Origin: Rutpela maculata
Taxonomy: Eukaryota; Arthropoda; Insecta; Coleoptera; Cerambycidae
Direction of reading: 5' to 3'
Assembly: GCA_936432065.2 (NCBI GenBank)
Contig: OW386289.2
Coordinates: 12,087,077 to 12,151,076, forward strand
Length of the DNA stretch: 64,000 nucleotides
In this document: positions 19,050-31,686 of the stretch, in pieces
How positions within the stretch are numbered: the first letter of the stretch is position 1
Layout of the letters: each line of letters begins with the position of its first letter
The notes under the pieces: model-generated
The model's input: only the letters and a program-made list of their open reading frames with translations
What the model was told of the DNA's origin: nothing
Databases searched by the model: none
Translations under genes and position numbers: made by a program

Positions 19050-21203
19050 AGTACAGGGAAAGATTGAAAAAAATGACTGAACTCGAAAAAAATTTATGCA
19101 GACTTTAAACTTTGTTTATAAGTTTAAAATAGGCCAAAGTTGTTCACGAAACAAAAAAGTTTAGGAGCTTTACGAATCCGCGGGGACCTACTGGGAGTAG
19201 AAAGGGGAATTATTAACAAAAAAAATCGATTTTTCTCCATTTTGTCGGGAAACATGGCATTTACAAAAAAATAGTTCAAATAAAAGTTGTTCTTGACAGA
19301 AATGTCTTTAATTTGGTGTTTTTAAATCAATTTTATAGCAATCATTAACCGAAATACGGCCATTTTCGATGGGGGGTTGGCGGATGGAATTTTTTTCTAA
19401 AACAAGTGTTTTAAAGCGACAAAATAAATTGAGCATCTAGGTGATGCTATATGTATATTAACGAAAAACAGCACTTTTGAAAGAAAAATTAATTACTGAG
19501 CAATTACAATAACAAAATGCCGACAAAAACGTCAAAACGCGGCAATAACTTCTTTATTTTTTGTGATGTAGAAACAAACAAAAAACATTTTAAGGACTGA
19601 TTAATTACCTTTAATTTTTTTTTGTTTCTTAGAACTTTTGATAGAAGTGTCACATTTTCTAAGATAGTCAACATTTTAAACTAAATATTTCATCCTAAAA
19701 CGGTCGGATGCCATCTATAAAATTAAATATCTCCGACACACAAATATACAAACAAAATAAATTTATTCTCAGTTCATAAACTTCATTTTTGAGGTCCACC
19801 ATATTCTTAAACTAATATTTATTGAGATATTTGCAGGGAAACAAGCATGTTACGTTTTTTCTAAAATCCCTTTACAGTTTAAAATGCATTTTTTTTTCTC
19901 TAAAGCAAGCGCTGTAAGCCGATGAAAAAATTTGAGCGTCTAGGTCACACTATATATTAACGAAAAACAGTATATGGAAATATATTGTTTTAATTACTGA
20001 CTACTCACATTAACAAAATTGCGACGTTTTTATTGAAAAAAAAATGTGAAAAAGTACATTGGTTTCTGTCATAACTTCTTTGTTTTTTATGCTATAAAAA
20101 TAAGAAAAAAATCATTTGGAAGCCTAATTAATAGTTTTTCCTTTTAGTCCGGTGATATTAGGAAAATGTCTCGGAAAGTTTTGGGACAAGCCAAAAATTA
20201 GTCTACCCCCTACAGAATTTCCTCAGGAATCCGAAAAAAATAGTGTTGACCACTCAAAATGGCGGCTTTAATGGTTATTTAACTTTTCATAAACAAAATG
20301 AATTTTGCAACTTACTTGTTCGCTTCTAAAGGTCGTAGAAAAACGTTAATAACATTTTATGACAAGAAACTGAAAAAATTGATTTTCTCGATCATCGACC
20401 TTTGAAGTACTGTAGAAACAAATATAAAATCTGCATGTTTAACGATATTATGAGAAATAGTACATATTTTTACCCTTAATGAAATGCACTTTGTCCCGTT
20501 GCAAAATATTAATTATTTTTTTTGCAATTAATTTATAAAAAAAAAATTCAAACTGTTATACTAAAAGATCATATTAATATTTTAGAGTTCTGTTTCGGTA
20601 AAAACATTGTATTTAACGTACATTTTTACACAATCAAAAATAATATTGCAAAAAAACTTAAATTTGCGACTTTTTTACGCAAAAAATTAATTTTGCAACT
20701 TAAACAAATGTAAATATCTCAGTGGATTTTGCATAAAATTTATTGCAACTAACGGCATTTTAATTGTCATAAAAAAAACACGAATTTAAAAAAAAAAAAA
20801 TTTGCTCCGATGCTTTGGAACCGAGATATGAAGAATTGATATGAAGAAGTGTTTTTTGCAATTGCGACGAAATTTGAAAATATTTTTACTTGAAAATTTA
20901 ACTGAATATACCTCAGAGTGTGTGTTATCACTTACAAAAAGTGGCATGTCTATATATCCAGATGGGCCATGGAAAGAAAATGGAGAAAATTGCATCCTTG
21001 AGGCTCGCGCTCACGCTAGACGCCAGATTCCCCTCCCCCTTTACTACTAATGGCGTTCTTGGACAGTTTTATCGCGGCGGTAGCTTTATTTCTCTTTTTC
21101 TCGGCTTCAGGAGTGGCTAGATGGACGTTTTTTTTAATGCAACTTATTTTTTTCTCAGCTTTCCGATTATTTGATTATTTTTCAATCATTCAATTACGTT
21201 GCA
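19050..21203. repeat. Left arm of 5.2-kb palindrome
   Basis: Reverse complement of 22236-24205. Anchors are TAGTACAGGGAAAG (19050) against TTTCCTGTACTA (about 24190), TAGTCTACCCCCTACAGAA (20200) against 23290, the GAGTGGTCAACACTATTT block (20245 against 23245), and the CCGAGATATGAAGAATT block (20820 against 22600). Frames within it are short and unrecognised. Confidence 0.75.
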
Positions 21204-21348
21204 TCATAAAATAAATATGTAAAGATTACATACAATTTTTTTGATAAGAGATTGATGAGTGAATAGTTTTTACTCGTATTGGGGATAAAAAAGGTATGCA
21301 TTTTTTATTTAAAGATTAATTTATTGAATATACAAAATAAAGGTTATT

Positions 21349-21512
21349 TTTCTGTCCCCGTTTTTTTTTTAGGTTGATTTCCTGCGTCGGACTCGTTGTC
21401 CGTTTCCTCTCGCATTTCTGCGTACAGACAATCATTGTCATCATCGTCATTATTTATATCAACATTTTCAATAACTTCCTCATTTTCTTGCATTTCATTT
21501 AATTTAAGCTAA
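21349..21512 (-). pseudogene. Acidic C-terminal coding remnant
   Basis: On the minus strand about 54 codons are open, reading EMQENEEVIENVDINND, then DCLYAEMREETDNESD and a lysine-rich end before TAA. A TAG lies just upstream. AATAAA follows downstream on the same strand (near 21320). The Asp/Glu-rich tail with a basic end looks like the C-terminus of a real protein whose remainder is missing. Family unknown. Its position in a palindrome loop parallels the CXC remnant in the loop at 58876-59520. Confidence 0.45.
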
Positions 21513-21627
21513 CAGACATCAATATCGATTTAATTTGTTTTAAACAGCGAAATAAACATCTAATTCATAACATAACAATAATGCGCGATTGCTTAATTTA
21601 TAGGATGTTTGTAAAATTGTAAAAAAA

Positions 21628-22160
21628 ATGCTGCCCAAGGAATCACTACTTCCACATCCAGATTTTCTATCCAAGTCTCTCACAACGAAAAAAAAACAAT
21701 AAAACGATATGTCACATCGGTAGTGGGGGTGGGAATGGTGGTAGTGGGGGTGGATGAAGTAAAAAAGCCTTTGCTTCTTGTACACACACTAAATCATAAT
21801 TTTATTTTTATTACCTCCTTTAATAATGGGGGTGGCTAATGCCAACAAATTTTTTTTTCTCTTATTTATACTAAACTAATTTATACTAAATACCAATTTT
21901 ATGGGTTCTTACTTGATTAATTTTCCCATTTACCCCCATTTACCCCCATTTCCCCCAACCCTTCAACGGAATAAGATCAAAATATAATCTTCCAGATCTC
22001 CTTAAAATACATGCATGTAGGAAATTTCAAGTCAATATATTAACAGGTTCCAGAGTAATCGTGCGCACAAAAAAGTTACAGACGGATCGACCTATTTCAA
22101 CAATAAAAATTTTTACAATTTTTTTTGCGTTACTATACTTCCACCGGATGTGGAAATAAT
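21628..22160. mobile_element. ACTTCCACATCC repeat family, copy 2
   Basis: Starts CTGCCCAAGGAATCACTACT and ends at TCCACCGGATGTGGAAAT. It is shorter than copy 1 (loss of most of the GACAGACxG run), with the same internal order: CACATCGGTAGTGGG block, CCCCCATTTACCC block, GTGCGCAC block. Confidence 0.65.
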
Positions 22161-22235
22161 TATAAGATGTTTGATTATAAACTACTGAAATTATTTTATC
22201 TATAATAATAAAATAATAAAGCCGGAATTACAAGT

Positions 22236-23682
22236 TTTTTTGCGGAGCAACGTAATTAAGTAATTGAAAAATAAGCGAAGAATCGGAAAGCTGAGAAAAA
22301 AAATAAGTTGCATTAAAAAAAAAACATCCATCTAGCCAATCCTGAAGCCGAGAAAAAGAGAAATAAAGCTGCCGCCGGTAAAACTGTCCAAGTACGTCAA
22401 TAGCAGTGAATGGGGATGGGAATCTGGCGTCTAGCATGAGCGCGGCACCAAGGATGCAATTTTCTCAATTTTTTTTCCATGGCCCATCTGGATATATAGA
22501 CACGGCATTTTTTAGGTGATAACACACATTCAGTTAAATTTTCATGTAAAAATATTTTCAAATTTCGTCGCAATCGCAAAAAACGTGAATTCTTCATATC
22601 TCGGCTCCAAAGCATCAGAGCAAAAAAAATTTTTTTTTTTTAATTCGTGTTCTTTTATGATAATTAAAATGGCGTTAGTTGCAATAAATTTTATACAAAA
22701 TCCACTGAGATATTTACATTTGTTTAAGTTGCAAAATTAATTTTTTGTGTAAAAAAGTCGCAAATTAAAATTTGTTTGCAATATTCTTTTTGATTATGTA
22801 AATGTACATCAAATACAATGTTTTTACTAAAACAGAACTGTAAAATACTAATATGATCTTTTAGTATAACAGTTTGAATTTTTTTTTTATAAATTAATTG
22901 CAAAAAAAATAATTAATATTTTACAGCGGGACAAAGTGCATTTCATTAAGGTACTATTTCTCATAATATCGTTAAACGTGCAGATTTTATATTTGTTTCT
23001 ACAGTACTTCAAATTTCGACGATCGAGAAATTCAATTTTTTCAGTTTCTTGTACTAAAATGTTATTAACAATCAAGAATTCGTTCTTTGCATATACCTAC
23101 TTTATAGGGGAAAACATGACGAAGAAATTGACGGGTCGAACGTTTTTCTACGACCTTTAGAAGCGAAGATATAACCAAACAAGTAAGTTGCAAAATTCAT
23201 TTGGTTTACAAAAGGTTAAATAATCATTAAAGCCGCCATTTTGAGTGGTCAACACTATTTTTTTCGAATTCCTGAGGAAATTCTGTAGGGGGTAGACTAA
23301 TTTTTGGCTTGTCCCAAAACTTTCCGAGAAATCGTTATTTTTGAATCTAAAATCACTGGACTATTTTGGTTACTAACCCAAGTGCCGTAGTTTCTGACAT
23401 ATTTAACATTTAAACTAAATCGTCTTATAAATGTTCGAACGCCACCTTTAGACTTCCAGACCTCTGAAAAATTAGAAAAAAACGAAATTCATCCTTAATT
23501 TAGTAGCTTTCTTATTTGTCTCTAGCATATTTTTGCTCATTGTAATATCTTTCGAGTTATTTAACGAAAACGTATTTGAAATACCACTTCTTCAAGCTAA
23601 AATCCCAAACTATCTAGTAGTTATAACTTAAATCTATCAATTTATATGAAAAGTTGCATAGAACCTTTTCTTCTTAAAATTT

Positions 23683-23740
<58 letters not shown>

Positions 23741-24205
23741 TCTAATGTTTTTTTTATCCCCTGAGAATGGGAGGCATTCACCCTCTATAACTTAGCAAGC
23801 CCTCGCATAATATAGAAACTTCTTTTTTTATGCATTTACCATTAAGCTGCCAAAAATGAACGAGATCTAATTCATATGACATTATTGCGAAGTTAAAACC
23901 TCTAGTATCTCAGTTAATTATTGCTATAAAATTAAATTTAAAGACATCAAATTACAGATAATTTTGTCAGAAACAACTTTTATTTTAACAATTTTTTTGT
24001 AAATGCCATATTCTCGAAAAAATAGGGAAAAAACTATTTTTTAATTAAAAATACCCCTTTTCACCCCCTATAGCTTCCCGCGGATCCGTAAAACTCCCAA
24101 ACTTTTTTGTTTCGTGAACTTTGGCCTATTTTGAACCTATAATCAAAGTTCAAGGTCTGCACCAATTTTTTTCGAGTTACAGTAAAGTTTTCCTGTACTA
24201 CAAGA
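22236..24205. repeat. Right arm of 5.2-kb palindrome
   Basis: See the left arm for anchors. It carries a TC microsatellite that the left arm lacks, and a different segment around 23340-23680. A further solo fragment of this family lies at 56850-57450. Confidence 0.75.
23685..23738. repeat. (CT)n microsatellite
   Basis: About 26 uninterrupted CT dinucleotides. Confidence 0.95.
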
Positions 24206-24601
24206 GTCCGAAAAGTGACATTTTTCTGGACGAGTAGACAAGATCCGGAAGTCTGCGAGTCAAGAAGAAACACTTTACGGATGAGTTTCGTACTGTTTTC
24301 TCGGCAACTGTCTAGAAATAAAAATTGTAAGCATAAACTAGCCAAATATTTTATATTACAGACTAATACTAATAATTGTGTACATATTTTAACATTGATC
24401 GTACAGTTATTGCAGTATCCACCTATTCGTCCCACTCGTTACCCAAAAAGACCCTAGGTTGAAGTGGAAAACACCGTAGATAAGTGCACAGCACATAGTA
24501 CAGAAATGGCAATAAACTGAAAATTATTGTTGTTTTTTTTTTGTATTTTTGGGCACAGAATATATTTCTCAATCTCTTTGTTTCGTTTTCAAATGATCCT
24601 C

Positions 24602-24860
24602 TCACTGGCTGTCGGTTGGGTCCCTTTTTATAGACCAACAGTAGTCTGCCATCATGTACACATCCCACCTACCTTGATAGGGCTTCTCCATCTCCGATAT
24701 GTCCTGGTGGAAGTGTTCCCCTTGCTCTTCAATATGTTCACCTAAATTCTCTGGGAAAAAAACAAGATAGGATAGAAAATGTAATTTTAAACACATATTA
24801 CAGCCCAAATTCTTGTAAACTTTCAGCATCTCTTCAACGATTTCTTCATAGTTTCCAGCT
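24602..24860 (-). pseudogene. Remnant of the FHQDI..YQGRWD multicopy insect ORF
   Basis: The minus-strand frame includes NYEEIVEEMLKVYKNLGCN, LKLHFLSYLVFFPENLG, FHQDISEMEKPYQGRWD and MMADYCWSIKRD, then a stop at 24602; the next frame is non-matching. From memory, KAxNYxELVxxML..YKxLGCNMxxKLHFL..FPENLG..xxEQGERFHQDI..ExRYQGRWDxxMxADYCW is a conserved block in many high-copy, uncharacterised insect proteins. Here only about 85 residues remain, with no start and no upstream part. It lies 400 bp beyond the 5.2-kb palindrome. Non-functional. Confidence 0.6.
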
Positions 24861-24940
24861 TTCTCTTTTTCCCAGTCAACATACAACAAACGTAATATTA
24901 AAACCAATGGTAAAAGGAGATTAAACATGACAAAGAGCAT

Positions 24941-26223
24941 ATAAAAAAAACATGATAGAACAGACGTAATGGCAACACTGCGGATGAAAGAGTATCATCA
25001 ATATACGGAGTTAGATGCAAAAGTGGAGATATGAAGTTAGGGAGAATAAAAAACAACGGGCAACAACATGAAAATCCTGTATGACAATGTCGCCTGCAAA
25101 AGGAATGCAATTTAGATGACTCAGGTGGGGCTACGAAAAACTACCGTGGGAAGGAATCTCGGAGGTACACCCGTAAACGGGCCTCTCAATACCGTACGAG
25201 AGACCAGTAGAATTCTTTACTCAAAAAAATACGTCAAATGCATCTGCAACATGAAGATCAGGTGTTCTCAAATGTAGAGTTCGGCCAAGAACCGTAAACG
25301 CCAAGGATAGCCAGATCAACCAAATCTGTCCGCACGGTGGCGCCATTACTAATTACATAATTTGTTGAAACAATAGAGGCATCCAACATTTTCAGTATTT
25401 TTGTATATAAATATCGTGAACTAAACGTGTGTGGAAAATTTCAAGAATGTAGCAATTTTTGTCCTCTTCCACTCAATGTCAAATTATAATATATTGTTGA
25501 TTATTCAGCTTGTTATTTTACTTAATTTCGATTTTTTTTCTGCTTGAATTAGAATCTGTATTATTCCTCTTCATTGCTTTAACTTGATTAGCTTTTAAAT
25601 TACTGACAAAATTATGTCAAAATTAAAAGCAAGTCAAGGAAATGAAATGCCTGGTTCAAGAAAACATACATTTTTGTTCTTCTATACAGCGGATATTGAT
25701 TCATGATTCACAAAAAAATCTGATAAAAAATTATCTTATCTACAGTGAATTCTGAATCAATTCATAGAAAAATCTGATAAAAATCATCTAAACAAAATAT
25801 TAAGTTATGAAAAATATGTATTATAAAACTTAACACCCAGTATAACAAAATAACTCGGAAAAGTAGGTACACATATAATAAAAAAAAACGTATTTTCACC
25901 TAATAATTCATTTTGCAAGTCTCGTTCATGGTCGGTCTCCAAAAAATGAACCGAACAAATCCTACTTGTATCTGGGTTAAAATCATGCCTTTTGCACCTG
26001 TTTACCCATTCACCTCTTATGGTTTTGATCAGTTTTGACTAAATGTTTGAGTTTTGGAAAAACGTGGAAAATAATATTTTGACCAGTAGATTTCTTTGTA
26101 CAATACGTGTTATTAGTCATACATTGCACAACTTGTTCCCGGCATTTTTCTTTATTTCTATTTGAATAATAACAATATGTAAATCCAATAGGTACACAAA
26201 TTATTAAGCTTATTTTACCTTCT
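24941..26223. other. No gene recognised
   Basis: AT-rich DNA with a GC-richer patch at 25110-25350 (AACGGGCCTCTCAATACCG region) that has no matching motif or partner. No convincing frame. Confidence 0.4.
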
Positions 26224-26225
26224 TA

Positions 26226-26613
26226 ATCCAGTCAATGAGTGCTCAAAAGAGAGGTGTAGAGTACATGGAATATGCGAGACTTTTGGACTTCAGGACTTTG
26301 TGAGGAGTAGTTGTAGGTAAACATACTGAAAGTCCCCGCCCCTGGGAGGTGAGCTTACGGTGGGAGGAGGGGGGGAAGGTCCCATTTTTGGGTTATTCGA
26401 TTATATCTCGGAAACGGTAACTCTAGAAGAAATATGTTTTAAATAAAAATGAAATCTGAAATTTCCTAAATTTCCTATAAAATACATATTTGTCGAATTT
26501 CCAACGGTTTTCGAGATATACGTCGGGACTTTTAGTAACTACTCCTAACAAAGTCCTGAAGTCAAAAAGTCTTGCATATTCCATGCATTCTACAATATAT
26601 GCATTGACTGGAC
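26226..26613. mobile_element. Short member of the GTCCAGTCAATGA fold-back family
   Basis: ATCCAGTCAATGA at 26226 mirrors TGCATTGACTGGAC ending at 26613; TA flanks both sides (26224-26225, 26614-26615). The arms hold GACTTTCAGTATGTTTACC/AAAGTCCCCG-type subterminal sequence and the TATATCTCGGAAACGG word. This 388-bp copy has a very short centre near 26455. Confidence 0.75.
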
Positions 26614-26615
26614 TA

Positions 26616-28455
26616 TCTATAATATATACAAAATCACCATAGAACACTAATAACAATAATTATTGTCTTTTAAATCCTATAAAGGTCCAAAATAGTGCAA
26701 GAAACAGGGACATTATTTTCTGTTTCTGCACACAATTTCACTAATCAAGACTGTTTTTATAACTCAAAGAAACGTATAATATACCCACGAAGATGTACAT
26801 TTGACATTTACAAAGAAAAACCAGTAAATAAGTAGACAAAACTTAAAAATCACACCACTAAACACAGAGAGACAATGCCGTAAGAAACGTAAACAACAGA
26901 TTTACATTTAGGTCTCGCCGTGACGTCACAGCTTTGCTGGCAATTGGTGAACTTTGCAGCACAGGCAACTGGCTATCCTCCCTCTGTTTACGGTTCTTGG
27001 GGTTCAGCCAGGCCGGTGACACTGCAGGTTTATATTCCCTACTTCAGCATACTAAAAATTTACTTCTTCCACAATGAATTGGCACTCATGTTCTTTGTTT
27101 TTACGTATAGGGGTGGTTCTAGATCATGAGTATTAGGGCTAGCTTACAGTCACTTTAGATTCATACACTTTACTTCAAACTATAAAAACAACATTTTCCC
27201 GATTTATTGGCACCGTTATGAGCGGTCTGAACGGCTGGTTGAGAGCGTGCTTCCGAAGTTAAACTGATGCGCTTCCAGAACTGTTTCCCTTTATTATAAA
27301 AGAATTGATCCTATAGTTATGAATCAAATACCACAGGGTACGGTACACTTCCAAAAAAAAAAACAGTGCAACATAATTCCTCAGAAAAATTTAAAATGTT
27401 AAATTTCGGTGTCTAAAAAAGCTAATCATAGACCGAAAGATCAATTAGTCAAACTCTGTCGAAAACATCACGCAATTATCAAATCAATTACACGCGCTTC
27501 GAGGCTCTCAACATACCGCTTTTAAGGTTAAAATTTTCTGTGACTATAAAAGTGGGTTGTTGAAAGCCTTGAAGCATGTCACATATCTTATATTGCTATA
27601 ATGGATAAGCTACAAATCTACTAAAAACTACAAGAAAATAAAAATATGCTTGTTCTAATCTTATGAATAAATGACGGTAGCCCACAATTCCATCGAGAAT
27701 AGTCCACCATTTTACGTGAAAAATAAACAAAACCACGAAATTATGCAAATTTTCTGTAGTTTAAATGAAATATTTAAAATTATAAGCAAATCGTAAACTT
27801 TTTTGAAGTCATAGCTATATAAAAATCTAAATTTGCACCTCGATGTATCTATTGCCTATTGGCTGTTCCTAAATTCGATGCCACAATTTATATAGTAATA
27901 TTTTGTGTTTAAAAATTTGACGCTTTCCTGATATTCACTTGCTGTCCATGTAAGTGAATATCACAGCCCTGTAACCATGATAATTAGTAAGGGAATTGTA
28001 AGTTCGACTTACTCTAACAAGAATATGTCAATAACGATCTACTTACTGTACATGTATTACAAAAAGGTTTTTGAAATGACAAAAAAATGTTTTAAATATC
28101 TATTTTTATAGGTGTGATATTTTAATGTTTTATATTTTTTTTCTAAATATTTTTAGGACCGCATTTTGTTGCAAAATCAACAATTTCTGAAATTTAAAGA
28201 ATGAAATTGTCAATCCTTACATGAAATTAAGGAGGGTACACAAAGAGAAACCGCAAATTTTGCGCACGTTCTGTTGAATCTTTTAGAACAATTTTGCATT
28301 ATTTTAGTTAAATTGCTTAAAAACGTTATAGTGCATTAAAGAAAAGTAGGTTCCGTATATAATTCAGCGATATGAAAAAGCTCGCAAAAAAGCGTAAAGG
28401 ACACCGACCGCTTTTGGTTAGTGTTCCGCCGGCGCGGCGTTAAGGTGCGTATAAG
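26616..28455. other. No gene recognised; one short hairpin
   Basis: Mostly AT-rich. A TGACGTCA-like word lies at about 26930. At 27931-27963 GATATTCACTT and AAGTGAATATC form a small perfect stem. Frames are short and unrecognised. Confidence 0.4.
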
Positions 28456-30080
28456 CTTGGCGAACCGAACATGTAATGTAACATGCAATGCAACAGGTTC
28501 GTCAGATTGGGACGGCCTTGCGAACACGAAGCGAATGGCTTGTTCGGAGCTCGCTGCGATCCACCGCTTGTCGGTTTTTGCGACGAACACAAAGGGATTC
28601 GTAGTGCGCAGTGGTACGGCATTCGTGTTGTTTTATAAACCCTTCACGACGGGAGCCGCAAAAACGCTCAAATCTCTGATTGACATATATACGGGAGACG
28701 CATATTTTCGAACGCCGTGAATACCACTTAAAATCGGGACGCGCAAGATTGTGGTCTGATATTCGCTTAAAAGCATCTTCAAGCTGTAGCTTGTTAGTTG
28801 CAGAAAAGCTGTGGTCTGAATTTAGTTTATTCTTGAGTGTGTCAGGCAGTCTATTGTGTGTAAACAGCTGCAAATTTTTCTTAAAATAAAATGTATTTTT
28901 TACAAAATGAACAGGAAAAATAAATATTTAGCAGATGATGAGCTTGAAAAAATTTTTTTTAGATGTAAAAAGGCTTGGATGTTATTATGGTGTGGGGAAT
29001 ATGTGGTGTTGGAATATTGATGCAACTTGCATTAGTTCTTTAGTATACAAATTCTGTATATACCAAATAAAAATGCACGCGAACAATTATTATTTAAAAA
29101 AAAAAAAAAAAACTTTTTTTTTTAGATTATTAATGAAGTAAGAACGTTGTATGCTGTTAACAATTATATATTATATGTTTGCATACCTATTAAATAAAAC
29201 GATTATCTTCTATCTTCGTTTATTTCAACTTGCGCATATAAGCGCGCGTGTCTTTGGAGTCGGGAACCGCATTAATGCGTGAAACTAATAAACGGGAGAC
29301 GCACGATTGCGCGAACGCAAAAAATCCCCGTTTGTGAGGCCAGTCGCCTAAAAAAACGCCCGATGCGAAAGGGTTAATCGCGACGAACATGGAGAAGGAA
29401 AAGATTTCGTTTCATAAAAATAATTTATTCTTTTTAATATAGGTATAAATAGTAGTAGGAAACAAAATATTTTCGAAATATATGAAACAAGTATAGGTTG
29501 TTGAAAGCATACAGTCAAGAAATGTTTTCATTATTACTGCTTTAATTATTAAGAATTCATATATCATAATTTTCTTTATTAAAAAACAAATAATAATTTA
29601 AATTAGAATGTATACTGACTGGATCTTTGAAAATTTTCAGCTTTAAATAAACCCAGAGGACATTCCCATCTGGCATCTAGGTAATTAATATAAAACATAA
29701 AGCTTTAAACCGGTCTAAACACTTTTTCTGTTGGTTTTAATAAAAAATTAAAACAAGTAACTGATTGTAAATAAAATGCAATTTATCATGTAAAACTACA
29801 AGTCAACTACAAGTTTTTTAACAGTTCACTCCGGCACCATCGTCGAGGCTTTCGTTTTTTCTTAAGAATATTTGCAATAATTAATAAGGCATTAGTGCCT
29901 AAAATCAAAACTTTCCCGTCGGACATGTTTTCAATCTGTTGCCGTCGGAAAGACTCACCTCGCTTGCTCGCGATATGTTCGTCACACCCACGGTTCGTTG
30001 GCTGTTCGTGGCATCGTCGCGGATGCTAAATTTCAACGCGCATTGCATTGCATGTTACATTACATGTTCGGTTCGCCAAG
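28456..30080. mobile_element. 1.6-kb TIR element with CTTGGCGAACCG ends
   Basis: CTTGGCGAACCGAACATG at 28456 begins a match of about 38 bp with the complement ending at 30080, apparently perfect. The interior has GC-rich, CG-containing subterminal blocks (28500-28640, 29260-29400, 29930-30020), including two copies of ACGGGAGACGCA (28690, 29294), and an AT-rich middle. No transposase. The flanks share TATA but no clean duplication is resolved. Confidence 0.7.
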
Positions 30081-31276
30081 TATATTAGGTTGAGAAATAC
30101 ACAGGACCGGACTTAAAATGTATTTTCAGTTTCAAACAATGAATTAAAAGATTTGAATTCACGTTCAATTATATATACTAATAGCAAATAGAAAGTAATT
30201 AAATAAAATACAATGGGCTCATTTAATGAATTTCATTTAGTAGTTGTTACTTCTTGTGGATAAAGTATTACTTAAAATTAGACGATATTGAAAATTTCAG
30301 ATTAATCCGATATGTGGTTTGAGAAATATACGACTTTTAAAGAGCACGGTGCGACCAACCTCGTGACGTCAGAGAATAGTAATATAAATCGGTGAAAATA
30401 GTTGATAAACTGAAATTCTTTACAAACACGCATAAGTTTCAAAACACGCTGCTTGAGTTAACGATTTGTAATATTGTGAAACTATAATAGGGTCATTTAG
30501 TGATATGGCAGTTCCCTACTTTTTCTTCCTCATTTTAAAGTATAACAAACCAATGGCCTCAGAAAAAAAATTCAGCTCAATTGAATCAATAGCCACAGAG
30601 ATATTCGCATTTGAATAGAAACACGCTCGGCCGGCCAACAGTCTGTAGAGTGACGTCACTTGGCGTGCGCCGATACCTATATTAGAGCAGCGATGTCGTA
30701 AGTCTATCGTGTCGTTTTTTTAACATGTTAGGTTCCTTTGAGTATGTCACCGGGCATATGAAATCATATTTTACGACATTTTTTTGTGGTCTCGAACTTT
30801 TTAAATCAATAAAAAGTGAAAAAAATGTATTTTTAAATAAAATTGTTTTTTTTTTGTTTCTACCGCCATATCTTTAAAACTATTAAAGGTACCGAAATTT
30901 ATTTTGTGTCAAATTAAAGCACACACTGTAGCGCTTTCACCAATATAAACGGTTTGGGCACAATTCGCACTTTCATTTCTCTAAAAATCAGATAAACTAA
31001 AAATATATATTTTATGTATTGAAATCTTCACCAATCGATAAACTTTTTTATTTTTGAAAATATTTACATACATGCAGCCAAGAAAATAAAGCCTAATAAT
31101 CACAAAAGTCTTTAAAACAATATATTTTTTCTTAAAATGTACCGTGTGGCAAGAGCGATTTTTTTTATCAGCGCTAAATGCGACATTGGGACGCAATTAA
31201 TACACCTCGCATGCAGGGTTGGTCAGATTAGTCGCGTAGAAGTGGCGATTGTCGAAAATCATTAAGTATTCATTGT

Positions 31277-31375
31277 TGGGATAAAAATTGTGACAATCGA
31301 AAATGTGCTTGTTTTAAGGAAGGCCTAAAATGTTGCAACGAGTGCAAATGTCGTTCCTGTAACAACATTATTTAA
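31277..31375 (+). pseudogene. CXC (Tesmin/TSO1-like) half-domain fragment
   Basis: The frame reads CDNRKCACFKEGLKC then CNECKCRSCNN before TAA at 31373-31375. KCxCFxxGxxCxxxCxCxxCxN is close to the canonical Tesmin/TSO1 CXC repeat (KxYCxCFxxGxxCxxxCxCxxCxN), a zinc-binding DNA-contact module. It is closer to the canonical pattern than the cysteine clusters at 8209 and 59026. Upstream the frame has DCRKSLSIHCWDKN and then degrades. It is a fragment, with no adjacent second CXC repeat. Confidence 0.5.
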
Positions 31376-31556
31376 GATTTCGAGGCAGATATGAACGAAT
31401 TAGAATGCTATTAATGTAGGGCCTACATAAACTACATACTACATATTTATCTATCCAAATAGAAAATTTATTTCAACAATAAAACTCATTTTATGCGTAC
31501 GTTTTTACTTTCATTCATTTAAAAATGTCTAATAAACTTACTAATTAGGTGGGTAG

Positions 31557-31686
31557 CAGTGGCGTATCTAACCGGGCGGCCAATGAGCAAATGCCACCTG
31601 GGCTCCTGTGCAAAAGGTCCCTCAGGGCCCTCATAGGCCCTTCAAAGCGTTTGCCACCTGGGCCTTTTACCTTAGATCCGCCACTG
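31557..31686. mobile_element. 130-bp hAT MITE with perfect 8-bp TSD
   Basis: CAGTGGCGTATCTAA and TTAGATCCGCCACTG form the ends. GTGGGTAG duplicates exactly on both sides (31549-31556, 31687-31694). GC-rich interior (GCCACCTGGGC twice). A truncated related end may lie near 45530. Confidence 0.9.

Larger units (their letters stand above)
21204..22235. repeat. Loop of 5.2-kb palindrome
   Basis: Single-copy centre of the palindrome. It contains an acidic coding remnant on the minus strand (21349-21512) and copy 2 of the ACTTCCACATCC repeat (21628-22160). Confidence 0.6.
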
